DNA of 64,000 nt from Richelia sinica FACHB-800 (GTDB lineage: Bacteria > Cyanobacteriota > Cyanobacteriia > Cyanobacteriales > Nostocaceae): contig NZ_JACJTT010000017.1 in NCBI RefSeq assembly GCF_014698825.1, forward strand, positions 40,613 to 104,612, in the 5' to 3' direction. The first letter of the stretch is position 1. Each line of letters opens with the position of its first letter. Below are positions 46,603-55,549 of the stretch, in pieces. Under the pieces are notes generated by a model that saw nothing but the letters and a program-made list of their open reading frames with translations, ran no database searches and had not been told where the DNA came from. The position numbers and the translations under genes are program-made.

Positions 46603-47073
46603 GAATACAATTTTGCTCATCTCAAGGTGGGTGAATCTCAGGTCTTATCTACTCGTCGTTGGGTCTGGGGTCGTTTAGTTTATGTGGCTGGTTTACGTCT
46701 TGATGATGGCAAGTTATTAATTGTTATTTCTGATGATTCTTCACAAACTATGATTGCTGACTATGGCCATCGTTGGGGCATTGAAACTTTGTTTGGCATG
46801 TTCAAAACTCATGGTTTTTGCCTCTAATCTACCCATTTTCTAGAGCATAAGCGCTTGAGTAAGCTGTTAGCTTTACTGTCATTAGCTATGTGCTGGGCTA
46901 TCAAAACTGGAGAGTGGTTACATCAATCTCTTCCTATCAAAATCAAGAAACATGGTCATCCATCTCAAAGTATTTTTCGTTATGGTTTAGATTATCTGCT
47001 TTCTCTTGTTACTGATTTAGACTTCAAGCATAGTGAGTTTTTTCTTCCTCTACAATTTTTGTCCTGTACTTAG
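46600..47073 (+). pseudogene. IS4-type transposase remnant
   Basis: A 5'-truncated frame starts about 46600 with EYNFAHLKVGESQVLSTRRW, then WGIETLFGMFKTHGFCL, a TAA at 46825, and continues in the same frame through THF, RLSKLLALLSLAMCWAIKTGEW and RYGLDYLLSLVTDLD to LQFLSCT. This is the C-terminal half of an IS4-like DDE transposase (the last acidic residue lies in IETLFG) with one nonsense codon, probably CAA to TAA. It cannot transpose by itself; no terminal repeats were identified. Confidence 0.88.
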
Positions 47074-47542
47074 CTCTGTAGTAGTCATTATAAGATTAAT
47101 AAATCAATATCCACCTGAAGTAAGAGGTTCAAATTCTATTAATCCATGACAATTTGAAGTTAAAAGTTGAAATGCTTTTGCATTCGTTTTTGAGCAATTT
47201 GAATGCGAGCAAAGTCACTAATTTTTCATGGCAAAATATTAGTGCTGATTCCATTGTGTTTTTCTGGTAAATCTTGCTAATTAAGCTAAGTCTATGCTCA
47301 GTCTATTACTTACTAGACTTTTTTCAAGCATATTGACAGGCTCAAGCTATTTCAAGCCAGAGTGAAAAGGTAAAGATTAGCCATCACCTCATAAGGAATT
47401 TTTGCTTAGAAATCTCAAATGCTTATTGGCTTTTTCTCATCTTAAAAAATAGAGATTTACCCTAGACCTCTCAGTAGTTGGGACAGTATTTTTGCCCTTT
47501 GCGCTCAAATAAGTTGCTAGAGAATGATAAGGGAAGAAAATT
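47074..47542. other. Intergenic region before the subtilase gene
   Basis: 469 bp following the transposase remnant. No gene, RNA or second transposon end recognised. AAGGGA lies before the subtilase ATG. Confidence 0.45.
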
Positions 47543-48916
47543 ATGATTAGTTCTCTCTCATCAATTAATGGGTTGGAGACAACAGGAAGGTACTTAGTAT
47601 TATTGCGTGAGAATGCAATCGATTCAGGAATCCGCACACTGCGTGATTACACTGGAAACAGGAGAGTCGCTAGAGCAGCCGACTTTGAGAAAAATGCTCT
47701 TACCGCAGAGCAGCTAGAGCAAACAGACACCACAATCTTTGATAATTTGGGTGTTGCTGTTTGTACTCTAGACCCAGAACAGTTGCAGTCACTCCATGAG
47801 GCGAGTGATGAAAGTAGCCCAATTGCCCTCATTGAAGCTGAAAGAGTTGTTTACGCTTTAAACGCCCAAGGATTGGGGGGTCTCGTCGAACAAATAACCC
47901 CCAGAACTACTACCAGTCCAGCAATGGAATATCTCAAAGGCTACCGGGATGCTGTCGATAGACTGGTGGATCATTTAGTACCCACTAATGGTGTTCAAAG
48001 AATGTTGCCCTCGCCCGGTATCCAGGTGCTTGACGAAACAACTGCAACATGGGGACTGCAAATCACAAAAGTCGTAAATTCCAAATTTAGTGGACGTGGA
48101 ATTAAAGTTGCAGTTCTCGATACGGGTTTTGACTTAACGCACCCTGACTTTGCCGGTAGGAGAATGATCGGCAAATCGTTCATACCTAACCAAGAGGTAC
48201 AAGATAGAAACGGGCATGGAACTCACTGTATTGGTACGGCGTGTGGACCTCTTTCCCCGGTTATTCCCCCACGTTATGGCATTGGTTACGAAACAGAAAT
48301 TTTTGTGGGCAAAGTGTTAAGCAATCAGGGAAGTGGGACAGATAGCCAAATTTTAGCAGGCATTGAGTGGGCGATCGCCAATGGCTGCCAAATTATCTCG
48401 ATGTCATTGGGAGCGCGTGTATCACTTGGACAACCGTACTCAGGGTTGTTTGAGGTTGTTGCAGATCGTGCGCTGCGGAATGGAACGTTAATTATCGCTG
48501 CTGCTGGTAACGAAAGTCAGCGTCATTTAGGCATAGTTGAGCCAGTTGGACACCCAGCTAACTGCCCCTCAATTATGGCTGTAGGTGCCATTGACTCCCA
48601 ACTACAAGTTGCTTGGTTTTCTAATGCTGGGCTGAATGCAAATGGTGGTCAGGTCGATATTGTCGCTCCAGGGGCTGAACCAGGGACAGTAGGAGGTTCG
48701 AGAATCGATGTTCATTCAAGCTACTTGATGCCAACGAGGTATAGAAGATTGGCAGGCACAAGTATGGCTACACCCCATGTTGCTGGCATAGCTGCTCTGT
48801 ATGCTGAGGCTACAGGGGCTACTGGCCGTGTTCTCTGGAACCGAATTACTCAAAATGCTCTCAGACTGCCTCTACCTTCAGTAGATGTTGGTGCTGGACT
48901 TGTTCAAGCTCCTTAG
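47543..48916 (+). CDS. Subtilisin-family (S8) serine peptidase, apparently cytoplasmic
   Basis: 457 aa. The catalytic domain spans about 165-455: Asp193 in VAVLDTGFDLTHPDF, His225 in DRNGHGTHCIG, oxyanion Asn323 in AAAGNES and Ser407 in GTSMATPHVAG. Residues about 15-105 (RYLVLLRENAIDSGIRTLRD ... FDNLGVAVCTL) resemble an I9-type propeptide, so it should be made as an inactive precursor. No signal peptide is seen, so it is likely intracellular or exported otherwise. ATG with AAGGGA upstream. It is followed by a free I9-like inhibitor and an alpha/beta hydrolase on the same strand. Confidence 0.93.
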   Translation: MISSLSSINGLETTGRYLVLLRENAIDSGIRTLRDYTGNRRVARAADFEKNALTAEQLEQTDTTIFDNLGVAVCTLDPEQLQSLHEASDESSPIALIEAERVVYALNAQGLGGLVEQITPRTTTSPAMEYLKGYRDAVDRLVDHLVPTNGVQRMLPSPGIQVLDETTATWGLQITKVVNSKFSGRGIKVAVLDTGFDLTHPDFAGRRMIGKSFIPNQEVQDRNGHGTHCIGTACGPLSPVIPPRYGIGYETEIFVGKVLSNQGSGTDSQILAGIEWAIANGCQIISMSLGARVSLGQPYSGLFEVVADRALRNGTLIIAAAGNESQRHLGIVEPVGHPANCPSIMAVGAIDSQLQVAWFSNAGLNANGGQVDIVAPGAEPGTVGGSRIDVHSSYLMPTRYRRLAGTSMATPHVAGIAALYAEATGATGRVLWNRITQNALRLPLPSVDVGAGLVQAP

Positions 48917-49064
48917 AATATTTTTTCTCTTTTCTAATCTTAAGACTGTGCTTCAACCATCCTTAGATTATACCTTGGGATGGTTGAGTAGCCATTTTTG
49001 CAATATCGGCTCAGCTGATAATCATTACAGGTTTCACTCCAGAAAGCGGTGGAGAATTGTTGAT

Positions 49065-49304
49065 ATGTCAAATGTTAATTTATCAATTGCAGTTGATGAA
49101 AACTACCTAAATCAGATCCAAGAAGTAGCTCAAAACTTACAGTCTGCTGGAATGAATGTTGAACAGATGTTGGACAATCTGGGAATTATAACTGGCTCAT
49201 GTGATTCTGAAAAAGTGGAGTCTCTATCTCAAGTTGAAGGAGTTTCTCATGTCGAACTCTCACGGGAATATCAATTACCTTCACCAGAATCTGATCTTCA
49301 ATAG
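49065..49304 (+). CDS. Free-standing I9 (subtilisin propeptide-like) inhibitor
   Basis: 79 aa from ATG 49065 with GGAG at a fitting distance; an upstream open frame (from 48885) overlaps the subtilase end and is not likely used. NLSIAVDENYLNQIQEVAQ, LQSAGMNVEQMLDNLGIIT and LSQVEGVSHVELSREYQLP give the beta-alpha-beta-beta-alpha-beta pattern of peptidase inhibitor I9. Proteins of this type inhibit or chaperone subtilisins in trans. Position 148 bp after the S8 gene strongly suggests it controls that protease. Confidence 0.75.
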   Translation: MSNVNLSIAVDENYLNQIQEVAQNLQSAGMNVEQMLDNLGIITGSCDSEKVESLSQVEGVSHVELSREYQLPSPESDLQ

Positions 49305-49540
49305 GTTTGCCCAATTTTCGATAAAAATCCATCTTGTTCAGGCTTATTCAGTGGTGTAATTAATAATTAATTTCACTCTAATCAATCCACATAAATACTA
49401 TCAAATTAGCATACACATAAAGGTTGAATTTTCGATGATTTTCATTTTTTTATCAGTGTAAATAATACGAAAATTACACTAGATAGAAACTCGCAATAAT
49501 TGATAAAAATCCTATTTATAACATAAAAAAGTAAAAATTT

Positions 49541-50578
49541 ATGCCATTTCCACAACAAGAAAACCAAGCTCGTAATGGTTCGATTTTAGAGCAGCAGAAA
49601 CAAGCACTACCAGAGGTATCTTCACCTCTCACAATAGCCAAAAGTGTTTCAGAAAATCAACGGCTTCTAATTGAAGCTTACCTAAAGCTATTAGACATGG
49701 TTGCAGCCTCCCAAGAATCAACAAGAGTAGTGGCAAGCATAACTAAAAACCGTTATCTTGTCTATGTGCATGGAATTAGCCAGCATCAATATGGATATTC
49801 CAACAGTTGGTGGCAAGCATTACAACCTTATATTGGGAAAGTTTTCGAGGATGGCAACCTTGGTGATACCCGCCAAGAAGTATTGTGGAGTGATTTAGTT
49901 AATTCATCCACTGCTCTAGATATCGTTGATACTAGACAAAAGGAGCAATTAAAGCGAGAGATTCTAGCAATATTAGAAGATAGACAGCGACAAGAGATAG
50001 CCGTAAAAACTGGTGGTGGTCGCCAAGTATTTCTAGCAATGCAGACTCGTGTTATAGAACCTAGTGCAATTTTGGGAATTGATGACTTTCTCATTTATAT
50101 GTTGAGCAGTGAAATGCGCCAACAAATCATCAATCGCTTTACTGATACTGTAAAACCGCTCCTGGGCAATAACAATCAAATCGACATCATTTCTCACAGT
50201 TGGGGTACGGTAGTTGCCTACGAAGGGTTACGAGAACTTGAAGCTGAAAAATTTTTACAGGGACAAGTCTCGAATTTCTTTACTGTGGGCAGTGCATTAT
50301 CTATTGGGCCAGTACGCACCTCTTTGCGCCCAGAAAATCAGGATGGTCGTCGTCCCTCTATGGTGAATAAATGGATTAACCTTGATGCACAAGGAGATTT
50401 GGTAGGTGGGATGTTAGGAGATATGTTCGAGATTACTCAGGAAAACCTCGGACTTCAGCCAGCAGGTTGTCTACTAGAGTTGTTTGGCTATAGGTTATCT
50501 TGCGCTCATGGTTCCTATTTTGTTAAGGAAAATACAACTGTCAACCGAGATATCTTTGCTCACTGCATTCTGGAATAA
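49541..50578 (+). CDS. Alpha/beta-hydrolase of unknown substrate
   Basis: 345 aa. NRYLVYVHGIS at about 70-80 gives the oxyanion HG, IISHSWGTVVAYE the nucleophile elbow with Ser220, NLDAQGDLVGG (Asp286) and LSCAHGSYF (His323) the likely remaining triad. The fold suggests a lipase- or esterase-like enzyme; no signal peptide. The N-terminal 60 residues are helical and without a clear match. It follows the protease/inhibitor pair by 236 bp and lacks a clear ribosome binding site. Confidence 0.78.
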   Translation: MPFPQQENQARNGSILEQQKQALPEVSSPLTIAKSVSENQRLLIEAYLKLLDMVAASQESTRVVASITKNRYLVYVHGISQHQYGYSNSWWQALQPYIGKVFEDGNLGDTRQEVLWSDLVNSSTALDIVDTRQKEQLKREILAILEDRQRQEIAVKTGGGRQVFLAMQTRVIEPSAILGIDDFLIYMLSSEMRQQIINRFTDTVKPLLGNNNQIDIISHSWGTVVAYEGLRELEAEKFLQGQVSNFFTVGSALSIGPVRTSLRPENQDGRRPSMVNKWINLDAQGDLVGGMLGDMFEITQENLGLQPAGCLLELFGYRLSCAHGSYFVKENTTVNRDIFAHCILE

Positions 50579-50802
50579 TTGCTAGAGTCTACCCGAAGTT
50601 CGGAAAGAAAGTATAAGAAATTTATTGCCACCAACCGAAGAAGCCTAGCCTTCATATGGACTGGATTTTAGCTGAATCTACTTAAACCGAACTCAGGCTA
50701 AATACTTCGCCAACGGTATGTTTGCTACTTTTACCCCTAAAAACCAATGTGGGATATCTCTATTGCACGGTCGGGGCTGTAAAAGAATGTTTAATCTTGT
50801 TG

Positions 50803-53157
50803 CTACTGTCGTGCCATTATGGCACGCATTTCGGCTTCACGGTCTTGAATCAAATCTCCACTAACATCCACTATCACGCTATGAATCTTGCCCGTAAACT
50901 TGAATGGTGGTTCATAATCAGTTGTTACAGGCGCACCAGGGGCTATCCCACAGGTTACACCACTGGTCAGACCTAGTGCTAAAGGAGTAGTCACAGGGAC
51001 ATCAGCTTGCCCAACTAATTTCCCATCAATATAAAGTCGGGCGTGACCTGGCGATCCTTTCCCCTTCGCTAAATCTGGCTGACCCGTCACTTCAAACTCA
51101 AAACTCAACTTGTGCCGACCCTCCAAGACTAATGACTCAGACTCGACATGATAGAGCGATCGCCCTACATAATTATGAACCCAGTGCAGTTTAGCATCTT
51201 TGACATAAAAGGAGTAGCCACTATCATTACCCCCATGAGCAAGTAATACTCCTTGTGCGCCACCTCTGGGGATTTCTACATCTGCTGTAATACTGTGGGA
51301 ACGATTGAGCAACTTGACTGCACTATTGGCGGGAATCGCCTGAGTATCAGGATAGTAAGTATAGCGGCTACGATTCACAGCAATCTGAGGACGTTCTTCA
51401 GTCAATCTTTGCACGCCCCTGCTATCCACAGGCAAAACATTGTATTTACCCGCCTCTACATACCAAGTGGCAATCATCTCAATTAGCTTAGGGCGATTTT
51501 CCGCTGCAATGTTGTGATTTTCGGCAAAATCCTCAGCAACGTGATACAGTTCCCAATGATGAGTATCCAAGTCTGTCAAAGTTTGGTCCGAGATTGGCGC
51601 ACCAAAAAACTGACCTGCTTCTGTAAATGAGGGGCCAGGCCAAGGACAAACCGCCCGCCAACCATCATGGTAAAGAGAGCGATGTCCCATCATCTCAAAA
51701 TATTGCCTCAGGTGCTGAGTGGGTGCGTTTTGATTATTAAAAGTATGGGCAAAGCTGACACCTTCAATAGGGGATTGGGTGACACCCCTAATAGTTGTTG
51801 GTGGTTCGATTTCTAATAATTCAAGTACCGTTGGTACTAAGTCAATGGCGTGGGCATACTGAGTACGGATTTCACCTTTTGCCTCAATACCTTGAGTCCA
51901 ATGGACTATCAACGGGTCGCTGATACCACCTCGATAAGTTTCCCTTTTCCAGCGACGAAAAGGGGTATTACCCGCCCAAGTCCAGCCCCAAGCATAATGA
52001 TTGAAGGTTTCTGGGCTACCCAGTTTATCTAATGCTTTGAGGTTTTCTTCTAAAGACTCTGGCACATTGTTAAAAAATAGATTTTCATTAACTGAACCAG
52101 TCGGCCCACCTTCAGAACTTGCCCCATTGTCTGAGATGACCATAATTAGAGTATTATCGAACTCACCAATAGTTTTGAGGAAATCGAGTAAGCGGCCGAT
52201 GTGGTAGTCAGTATGGGTGAGAAATCCCGCAAAGACTTCCATCATCCGGGCATAAAGCCGTTTTTCTGCGGCTGAGAGAGTATCCCAGTGGGGAACGTCG
52301 GGATCATGGCGGGAGAGTTCAGCATCGGCGGGGACGATTCCCATTTCCTGCTGACGAGCAAAAACCTTTTCCCTGTATGCCTCCCAGCCATCATCAAACT
52401 GTCCGGCGTAGGCATCAGCCCATTCTTTCGGCACATGGTGAGGAGCGTGCATCGCCCCAGGACAGAAATACATGAAAAAGGGTTTATTTGGGGCAACCTG
52501 CTTGGCATCAGCAATAAAGCTAATTGCTTTGTCTGCCAAGTCTTCGGTCAAATGGTAGCCTTCTGCGGGGGTCTTTTCTGGCTTAACGGTGTGGTTATCA
52601 TAAACCAAATCTGGATAATATTGGTGGGTTTCTCCACCGAGAAAACCATAAAAACGTTCAAAACCGCGTCCAAGAGGCCATCGGTCATAGGGTCCAGCCG
52701 CAGATAGCTGGTCTGAGGGGGTTAAATGCCATTTCCCAATCGCATAGGTGTTATAACCCTTCTGTAGTAATATCTCCGAGAGAAACCCATTCTCAAAAGG
52801 AATATTCCCATTACTACCTGGATAACCAGTAGAACCTTCTGTAATGCAGGCCATGGCGTTGGAATGGTGATTGCGCCCAGTTAGAAGGCAAGAGCGAGTG
52901 GGTGAACACAACGCCGTCGTGTGTAAATTATTATAGCGCAAGCCATTGGCAGCTAATGCGTCTAAGTTGGGTGTGTTGATGGGACTGCCGTAGCACCCAA
53001 ATTGCCCAAAGCCCGTATCATCAAAGACGATAAATAGGACGTTTGGTGTATTTTCTTTTGCCCGCAATGGTTCTGGCCAAGCTGGACTGGATTTATCAAC
53101 TGTCCGTCCGATGACTCCGGGGAAAGTAGTTCCGGGTTTGTATTCACGCAGAGACAT
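50803..53157 (-). CDS. Arylsulfatase (type I, formylglycine)
   Basis: 784 aa from ATG 53157 (AGAGG upstream); the frame extends 12 codons further. Sulfatase domain with metal Asp46/Asp47 in FIVFDDTGFGQFGCYG, and the modification site CSPTRSCLLTGR where Cys84 becomes formylglycine (C-x-P-x-R). Further landmarks GKWHL, FMYFCPGAMHAPHH and TLIMVISDNGASSEGG. The last 190 residues form a beta-rich accessory domain. No signal peptide is evident. It is the third gene after a BASS-type transporter and a DUF202 gene, suggesting use of imported sulfate esters. It needs a formylglycine-generating enzyme, not seen here. Confidence 0.94.
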   Translation of the reverse strand: MSLREYKPGTTFPGVIGRTVDKSSPAWPEPLRAKENTPNVLFIVFDDTGFGQFGCYGSPINTPNLDALAANGLRYNNLHTTALCSPTRSCLLTGRNHHSNAMACITEGSTGYPGSNGNIPFENGFLSEILLQKGYNTYAIGKWHLTPSDQLSAAGPYDRWPLGRGFERFYGFLGGETHQYYPDLVYDNHTVKPEKTPAEGYHLTEDLADKAISFIADAKQVAPNKPFFMYFCPGAMHAPHHVPKEWADAYAGQFDDGWEAYREKVFARQQEMGIVPADAELSRHDPDVPHWDTLSAAEKRLYARMMEVFAGFLTHTDYHIGRLLDFLKTIGEFDNTLIMVISDNGASSEGGPTGSVNENLFFNNVPESLEENLKALDKLGSPETFNHYAWGWTWAGNTPFRRWKRETYRGGISDPLIVHWTQGIEAKGEIRTQYAHAIDLVPTVLELLEIEPPTTIRGVTQSPIEGVSFAHTFNNQNAPTQHLRQYFEMMGHRSLYHDGWRAVCPWPGPSFTEAGQFFGAPISDQTLTDLDTHHWELYHVAEDFAENHNIAAENRPKLIEMIATWYVEAGKYNVLPVDSRGVQRLTEERPQIAVNRSRYTYYPDTQAIPANSAVKLLNRSHSITADVEIPRGGAQGVLLAHGGNDSGYSFYVKDAKLHWVHNYVGRSLYHVESESLVLEGRHKLSFEFEVTGQPDLAKGKGSPGHARLYIDGKLVGQADVPVTTPLALGLTSGVTCGIAPGAPVTTDYEPPFKFTGKIHSVIVDVSGDLIQDREAEMRAIMARQ

Positions 53158-53233
53158 AAATCTGACCTCTTGAGAATATGTAATTTTTAACAAAAACCCA
53201 GAAATTCTATATCTTCTTTAGGAGGGGGGTAAT

Positions 53234-53671
53234 TTAAAAATTCATTGCCCGAATTACTACGCCAAGAAAACTAACTAAGCCAATCACTAGCAAAGCCACC
53301 CCAACAATTTCCGCACTGTGAGATGTTTCGTAAGTATAGCGATCGCTTTGGATTTGTTTGAGTAGTTGACGATGTTCCCTCAACCCTAAAACCATTCCCA
53401 ACATTCCCGTACCAATAAAAGACAGTCCCACAATTACTGAAAATCTGACTGGGTTAAGTTTATGACTAAGGTGAGTATTTTCAATCGTCCTCACGATGGT
53501 GGGGATACCAAAGCCGAAACCAATCAACGAGAGACAGGTGCGTATCCAAGCCATTAAGGTGCGGTCTGCTGCCGCTCGGCTGCGGTATTTAGCCAGTTCG
53601 GTACGATCTGCTGCTAAATCATTGGTAGAAGGCTGCTCAGGTGTTTCTGAGTTGACGGATGGCTGACTCAT
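53234..53671 (-). CDS. DUF202 (YidH-like) membrane protein
   Basis: 145 aa. The DUF202 motif RSRAAADRTLMAWIRTCLSLIGFG is followed by three hydrophobic helices (FGFGIPTIV; VIVGLSFIGTGMLGMVLGL; EIVGVALLVIGLVSFLGVVI). Its start overlaps the transporter stop by 4 bp (ATGA), so they are translationally coupled. The role of DUF202 proteins is unknown. Confidence 0.88.
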   Translation of the reverse strand: MSQPSVNSETPEQPSTNDLAADRTELAKYRSRAAADRTLMAWIRTCLSLIGFGFGIPTIVRTIENTHLSHKLNPVRFSVIVGLSFIGTGMLGMVLGLREHRQLLKQIQSDRYTYETSHSAEIVGVALLVIGLVSFLGVVIRAMNF

Positions 53672-54546
53672 AAAGGGTTTCCAGCTAATCTGCGCTTATT
53701 CCAGATGGAGTAGGGAACACCTACAAAGGCTCCCAAAATTAAGTAAGCCACCAGCGTCGGCATCACCTGCTGCTCTACATGATTCAAAATGGCGATAAAC
53801 AAAGCTAAACCAAAATTGCGAGCCACACAGAAAATCGCTAAGGTAGAACGGCTATCATCATCGAGTCTGCCTAAAGCGTGTCCAATTCCTAGAGAGGCAA
53901 CTACCATAATGGCGAACTGCTTGCAGCAGCGCTTCGCTATCGCTTCGAGTGGTAGTACCCAAAGCTTGAAAAACAGTGGTAGCCCTAAGATACACGCTAA
54001 AATAACCAGCCCCAAAAAGAGACCATCAGCAATAAAAGTTAAGGGTTGGGCGATATTTTGAGCGAATGTAGGAGCAAACTTTTGCATTAAAAGACCGAGA
54101 CTGACAGGCAATATCTGCACCATTATGACTTGTCGGGCAACTTCTAAAATTGCCACTTTTTGCGATATATCCGTAAATAAGATGGCAAAAATCGCCAAGG
54201 TGAGGGGAGTAAGAAAAACCGCAAGTATTGCTAGGGTAAGCTGAAGACTTGCTGCATAGCCTAAGCTGCCTCCAGCCATTTGCGAGCGCTTTGTGCTTAG
54301 AGGCGCACCTGGAGAAGCTGCCAATAAAGCTAATCCGATCATCACTTCTGGCGGTAAGTTAAACAATTTCAGCAGAAGAATAACTACTAGAGGGACAAGC
54401 AGCGACACGGCTAGAAACGCACGGAATACTAAGGCAGGTTTTCGCCAGAAGGAGAGCATCTTTTCAAAAGAGAGGTTGCTCCCTATGGCTAACATCAGAA
54501 AAAAAATAGTGACTTTAACAAGAATCAGTAGTAAAGGATGGTGCAT
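53668..54546 (-). CDS. BASS-type (bile acid:sodium symporter family) transporter with repeat-derived insert
   Basis: 292 aa with about nine to ten membrane segments. LLAASPGAPLSTKRSQMAGG and GRLDDDSRSTLAIFCVARNFGLAL resemble the crossover regions of BASS/SBF carriers. It probably carries an organic anion with Na+. Positions 53912-53943 are a copy of the window's 35-bp palindrome shortened by 3 bp, which keeps frame and encodes AIAKRCCKQFA between helices. The gene is first in an operon with DUF202 and arylsulfatase. Confidence 0.75.
   Translation of the reverse strand: MHHPLLLILVKVTIFFLMLAIGSNLSFEKMLSFWRKPALVFRAFLAVSLLVPLVVILLLKLFNLPPEVMIGLALLAASPGAPLSTKRSQMAGGSLGYAASLQLTLAILAVFLTPLTLAIFAILFTDISQKVAILEVARQVIMVQILPVSLGLLMQKFAPTFAQNIAQPLTFIADGLFLGLVILACILGLPLFFKLWVLPLEAIAKRCCKQFAIMVVASLGIGHALGRLDDDSRSTLAIFCVARNFGLALFIAILNHVEQQVMPTLVAYLILGAFVGVPYSIWNKRRLAGNPL
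53912..53943. repeat. Coding copy of the 35-bp palindromic element
   Basis: 32 bp, aligned with the palindromes at 21549 and 22592 except for a 3-bp deletion and a few changes; it shares CAGCAGCGCTTCGCTATCGC exactly with the copy at 22592. It lies inside the transporter gene in frame. Confidence 0.8.
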
Positions 54547-54723
54547 GGCTTTCAGATAGTTGATACTGAACCTGGTCGAAAGCAGTTGGTGGGTGAGCGA
54601 TCACTTCCTAAGCCACCACTATCATTTGATTATCATTCTCATTAAATAACTGCAAAATAAGCTAATTGGCATTTAAATTGCAACGTAGTCACTATTTGCT
54701 TTGTTTTTATCTGACGATGCCAC

Positions 54724-55167
54724 TTAATGACTAACTAGCTCGCCCTGATTCAATACTTTATTTAGTAAAGATGTCAATTCATCTACTGATGGGAATAGCC
54801 TTTGGAATTTGATATCAATCTCGCACATCTCCAGCAATTCCCAACCCAAATGAGGGTAGCTACCGAGAGGGTTATTTTGAAGTGGGTTCTCCATAAAAAG
54901 TACCGAAGAACCACAATTTTTAGCTTTAGTTAATGTCCTAACTGCTTCGTCTACAGCTATACATCTACTATTTACTCCCAAAGCATACTTTTGCCCCAGC
55001 ATCAGCCAAATTGGCATGAATTTTTCGGTAATTTGATCGGCTGAATAGGGAAATATATTCTTCTCTAGCTGGCAATTAAGTTTGCAGAAATCGTAAATGA
55101 ACGACTGATTTGATTCCGATATCTTGGATATCAAGCGCAGGGTTGAGCCGTAAATACAGCAAAACAC
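54724..55167 (-). CDS. Hypothetical protein containing a piece of the 107-bp repeat
   Basis: 147 aa; family not recognised. The C-terminal third (GWELLEMCEIDIKFQRLFPSVDELTSLLNKVL) looks natural. Residues CIAVDEAVRTLTKAKN are encoded by a fragment of the dispersed repeat (54918-54961), so the frame is partly repeat-derived and may be a decayed or patched gene. It diverges from the first precursor peptide with only 34 bp between them. Confidence 0.45.
   Translation of the reverse strand: MFCCIYGSTLRLISKISESNQSFIYDFCKLNCQLEKNIFPYSADQITEKFMPIWLMLGQKYALGVNSRCIAVDEAVRTLTKAKNCGSSVLFMENPLQNNPLGSYPHLGWELLEMCEIDIKFQRLFPSVDELTSLLNKVLNQGELVSH
54918..54961 (-). repeat. 107-bp repeat fragment, copy D
   Basis: TTTTAGCTTTAGTTAATGTC through CTACAGCTATA matches the end of copy C reverse-complemented. 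Only about 44 bp remain. It lies within an open frame on the minus strand. Confidence 0.75.
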
Positions 55168-55201
55168 TCTCCGCAGTCTTTAAATCAAGGGACATTCTAC
55201 T

Positions 55202-55456
55202 ATGTTAGATCAATTGTTTACACAAGTATCTCTGGAAGAACAAGCAGTAGTTGCTGGTGGAAAAGCAAGCGCTGTTAACTTGACTGGATACGTTCAAAAT
55301 ATTGAAGGTCTCTGGTCAGGTACAACCTCTGGTCCTAATGGCAGTTCTAGCCAATCTTACGGTTTCAGTGATAAAAGATTAACCTTCAGTTTGGCTAATC
55401 TTACCCTTGGTGCTACTCTTGGTATTCCCAAGTTTAGACTACCTCTAATTCCGTAA
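55202..55456 (+). CDS. Double-glycine-leader peptide precursor 1
   Basis: 84 aa. The leader MLDQLFTQVSLEEQAVVAGG ends in GG with the usual L-x-x-x-E/Q-hydrophobic pattern (L at -12, E, V at -4), so a C39 peptidase should cut after residue 20. The remaining 64 residues (KASAVNLTGYVQNIEGLWSG...) are Ser/Gly/Thr-rich without Cys. It resembles cyanobacterial bacteriocin-like precursors; activity is unknown. The matching C39-ABC transporter lies 600 bp downstream. Confidence 0.8.
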   Translation: MLDQLFTQVSLEEQAVVAGGKASAVNLTGYVQNIEGLWSGTTSGPNGSSSQSYGFSDKRLTFSLANLTLGATLGIPKFRLPLIP

Positions 55457-55549
55457 TTGATCCATTGATTAATTACTGCAATTAGTCTAATCAAAATATT
55501 TGGTGTGTAGTCCAACAAAATACAGTTAGGGACTATACACCTGAATGTT

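Noticed and set aside
48885..49064. N-terminal extension of the I9 inhibitor gene
   Set aside because: It overlaps the subtilase end in another frame and lacks a ribosome site, while ATG 49065 has GGAG and starts the conserved fold.
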